Below are positions 59,719 to 64,000 of a DNA stretch of 64,000 bases, one piece after another. Position numbers and translations under genes: made by a program. Each line of letters begins with the position of its first letter. The stretch's first letter is position 1. The notes under the pieces are model-generated. The model ran no database searches. It saw only the letters and a list, made by a program, of their open reading frames with translations, and had not been told where the DNA came from. Source of the stretch: Paracoccus cavernae (GTDB lineage Bacteria; Pseudomonadota; Alphaproteobacteria; Rhodobacterales; Rhodobacteraceae); the NCBI GenBank assembly GCA_030410095.1, contig JAUFRC010000002.1:18501-82500 (forward strand), read 5' to 3'.

Positions 59719-60053
59719 TTGCGCCTTACCCTCCCCATCAACTTGAGCCTCGCCATTACCACAGCAGCGCAGTCGGGGCCGCCGACGGATCACTATATCG
59801 ACGATCGCTCCTCGCCCGAGCGGGTGGTCACCTCGCTCTATAGCGCCATCAACCGGCAGGAATACCTGCGCGCCTGGAGCTATTTTGATACGGAGACCGC
59901 ACCACCCTCGACAGATTTACCAAGGGCTGTACAGATACCGCGCAGGTCGAGTTGCGCATCGGAGAGGTGCAGACCGAAGGCGCGGCCGGTTCGATCCATT
60001 CCATGGTGCCGCTAGCCTTGCGGGCAAAAGGGCAATGACGGCTCGGTCACCAT
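59719..60053 (+). pseudogene. N-terminal part of a DUF1176-like exported protein, cut by IS3
   Basis: Reads (TTG start) LRLTLPINLSLAITTAAQSG, YIDDRSSPERVVTSLYSAIN, RQEYLRAWSYFDTE; after one restored base LDRFTKG, TAQVELRIGEVQTEGAAGS and, after another, GNDGSVTI, where the IS3 repeat begins at 60054. The stretch SPE.VV.SLY.AIN..EY.RAWSYF is what I recall from a small exported alphaproteobacterial family annotated DUF1176. The start is uncertain and could lie upstream of 59719. No continuation is found beyond the IS, so the gene is lost. Confidence 0.5.
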
Positions 60054-60092
60054 TGAACCGCGCCGGGTTTACCGGAGGCTGATTGTCGTTAG

Positions 60093-61078
60093 TTACGCGG
60101 CCATGGCTTCAGTTTCCAGAGCTGCATAGAAGTTCGCCTCTGCCTCGGCTGGCGGGATGTTCCCGATTGGCTCGAGCAGGCGGCGGTTGTTGAACCAGTC
60201 GACCCATTCCAGCGTGGAATATTCGACGGCTTCGAAGCTGCGCCATGGTCCGCGCCGGTGAATGACCTCTGCCTTGAAAAGGTCGTTGATCGTTTCGGCC
60301 AGGGCATTGTCATAGCTGTCGCCAACGCTGCCCACCGAGGGTTCGATGCCGGCTTCTGCGAGCCGCTCACTGTAGCGAATGGACAGGTATTGCGATCCCC
60401 TGTCGCTGTGATGAACCAGCCCCATCCCTTTTGCCGGACGTCTGTCATGGACAGCCTGTTCCAAGGCGTCGAGAACGAAGCCGGCATGAGCCGTGGTGCT
60501 GACGCGCCAGCCGACGATCTTACGGGCATAGGCATCGATGACATAAGTCGAGGGCTTGCCCGCCACTGGTTCAAGGGCATGGCCCGAGGGTAAGCGAAGC
60601 CCCTCCAGGTCGCGACATAAGTGAAGTCGCTGACCCACAACATATTCGGGACGGGCATCCGGAACTGGCGGTTCACCTTATCCAGCGGGCAAGGCTGCTT
60701 CTTGTCTTGGATCGTCGTCCGATGCGGCTTGCCCCTGATAACGCCCTGAATACCCATGATCTTCATCAACCGGCCAACGGTGCAGCGGGCAACCTCAAAC
60801 CCCTCACGGCGCAGTTGCCGCCAAACCTTGCACACACCATAGACCTGATAGTTCGCCTCGAACACGCGCCGGATCTCTGGCTGCAATGCCGCATCCCGGC
60901 GTGCCCGATCGGACAACCGTGCAGGATCGGATCGCTTGGCCAGATGATCGTAATAGGTGGACGGGGCAATCGACATGATCGCCTGCCATCGCGATCCATG
61001 CTGACCCACATTGTCGAAAACCAAACGCACCGCGCGTTCGCGAACCTCAGGGGAAAACTTGTTCGTTGTCTTGCTCAT
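60093..61078 (-). pseudogene. IS3 transposase, OrfA-OrfB deletion fusion (frameshifted)
   Basis: Starts as OrfA: MSKTTNKFSPEVRERAVRLV, NVGQHGSRWQAIM. It then jumps straight to OrfB words, IAPSTYYDHLAKRSDPARLS, VFEANYQVYGVCKVWRQL, NMLWVSDFTYVATWRGFAY (first Asp of DDE), VIDAYARKIVGWRVSTTAHA, GLVHHSDRGSQYLSIRYSER (second Asp) and GDSYDNALAETINDLFKAEV (Glu). The missing part comprises the OrfA leucine zipper and OrfB start. The frame shifts at copy F of the 42-nt element. Confidence 0.85.
60549..60589 (-). repeat. 42-nt hairpin element, copy F (in second IS3)
   Basis: Reverse complement: CCTCGGGCCATGCCCTTGAA, CCAGTGGCGGGCAAGCCCTC, GA. Shares CCTCG..CCAT…CTTGAACCA.TGGCG…CTCGA with copies A and D. 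It replaces the residues expected between TWRGFAY and VIDAYARKIVGW in the transposase and shifts its frame. Confidence 0.65.
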
Positions 61079-61170
61079 GATGCTCCACCTTACTCAGGAG
61101 TTGGAGCCTCCGGCAAACCCGGCGCGGTTCATGAGCATCGAGGCCGTTGATATTATTGAAGAATTAGTAT

Positions 61171-61246
<76 letters not shown>

Positions 61247-61315
61247 CCATGCGCGTTCGGTGTTTTGATCGCGGTATATTGTTATCGTTTTGAGAGAATT
61301 ATTTGCTTCTTTCCA

Positions 61316-61432
61316 GGTCTGGCGGTGACCTACTCTCCCACGTCTTGAGACGCAGTACCATTGGCGCAACGGCACTTAACGGCCGAGTTCGGGATGGGAT
61401 CGGGTGTTTTGCTCGTGCTAAAGCCACCAGAC
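61316..61432 (-). rRNA. rrf: 5S ribosomal RNA
   Basis: About 117 nt. Minus strand starts GTCTGGTGGCTTTAGCACGA and includes ACACCCGATCCCATCCCGAA, CTCGGCCGTTAAGTGCC and the closing GTCACCGCCAGACC, complementary to the 5' end. It lies between 23S and tRNA-fMet. Ends are approximate by a few bases. Confidence 0.95.
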
Positions 61433-61547
61433 CAGGAAAGAAGCAATCGGCGTTTCCCGCGAGCGGGATACGATGTCCAAGGATGCATTGGAGGAAGGGT
61501 TTTCCGCGAATGTTTTTCACGTACTGGTCTGCCTTCTTCCGGATCAA

Positions 61548-64000
<2,453 letters not shown>

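Larger units (their letters stand above)
60054..61131 (-). mobile_element. IS3-family insertion sequence with internal deletion, 1078 bp
   Basis: Terminal inverted repeats of 27 bases with one mismatch at 60054-60080 and 61105-61131, beginning TGAACCGCGCCGGGTTT. It encodes one minus-strand transposase in which OrfA and OrfB are fused by loss of the middle. At 1078 bp it is shorter than the 1.2-1.4 kb usual for the family. No target duplication seen. Confidence 0.85.

Noticed and set aside
51075..60589. tRNA-fragment origin of the 42-nt element
   Set aside because: In reverse orientation the loops read TTCGAGC or TTCAAGC with G before and C after, like a tRNA T arm. No acceptor, D or anticodon stems accompany them, and copies B, C and E break the T-loop consensus, so I treat the likeness as chance or at most suggestive.

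Overview
The window is GC-rich DNA from an alphaproteobacterium, most likely a Rhodobacterales (Rhodobacter/Paracoccus-like) chromosome. The evidence is the gene content (TRAP and ABC importers, TauE/SafE, RHH_4 and NIPSNAP proteins), the IS types, and a 23S-5S-tRNA-fMet ribosomal operon end on the minus strand at the right edge.

Layout: (1) 1-580, end of a Phd/VapC-type toxin-antitoxin pair. (2) 650-7400, a catabolic or redox group: OYE-family flavin reductase, formylglycine-generating enzyme, LLM flavin monooxygenase, GMC oxidoreductase with its Tat-exported small subunit, VOC protein and RHH protein. (3) 7.5-12.7 kb, a Cys-type sulfatase with a sulfonate/nitrate-type ABC importer and a ROK regulator. 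The sulfatase presumably depends on the formylglycine enzyme upstream. (4) 13-17 kb, ArsR plus two SRPBCC genes, an SGNH protein and an orphan BMP binding protein. (5) 17.2-24.8 kb, a LysR-controlled operon: TRAP importer, YihU/GarR-like reductase, GabD-like dehydrogenase and TauE exporter. (6) 24.8-31 kb, NIPSNAP, YeiH transporter, class I fumarase (two subunits) and a divergent succinate dehydrogenase/fumarate reductase. Regions 5 and 6 together could take an omega-hydroxy acid through succinate to malate. (7) 31.4-50.5 kb, two import-and-hydrolysis systems. One is a polyamine-type ABC importer with an amidohydrolase and TetR. The other is a dipeptide-type ABC importer with a paralogous amidohydrolase, an AstE-like deacylase, a GAF protein and GntR. 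An M24 peptidase lies between them, and an aldo/keto reductase with a DUF885 protein diverges from GntR. The first amidohydrolase and the M24 gene share a ~30-bp upstream motif. (8) 50.5-61.1 kb, a surface-glycan island (SGNH protein, methyltransferase-like protein, three GT2 glycosyltransferases) embedded in IS debris: IS3 OrfA remnant, IS5 fragment, near-complete IS21 and a deleted IS3. (9) 61.17-64 kb, tRNA-fMet, 5S and partial 23S.

Two window-wide observations dominate. First, most longer genes carry one or more single-base losses, usually in short G/C runs. They join cleanly when one base is restored, and even the initiator tRNA lacks one acceptor-stem base. I read this mainly as sequencing error and give gene spans as if repaired. 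Second, a ~42-nt hairpin-bearing sequence recurs six times, in both orientations and only inside transposase genes. Each time it replaces a few bases of the expected coding sequence. This is the most novel-looking signal in the window.
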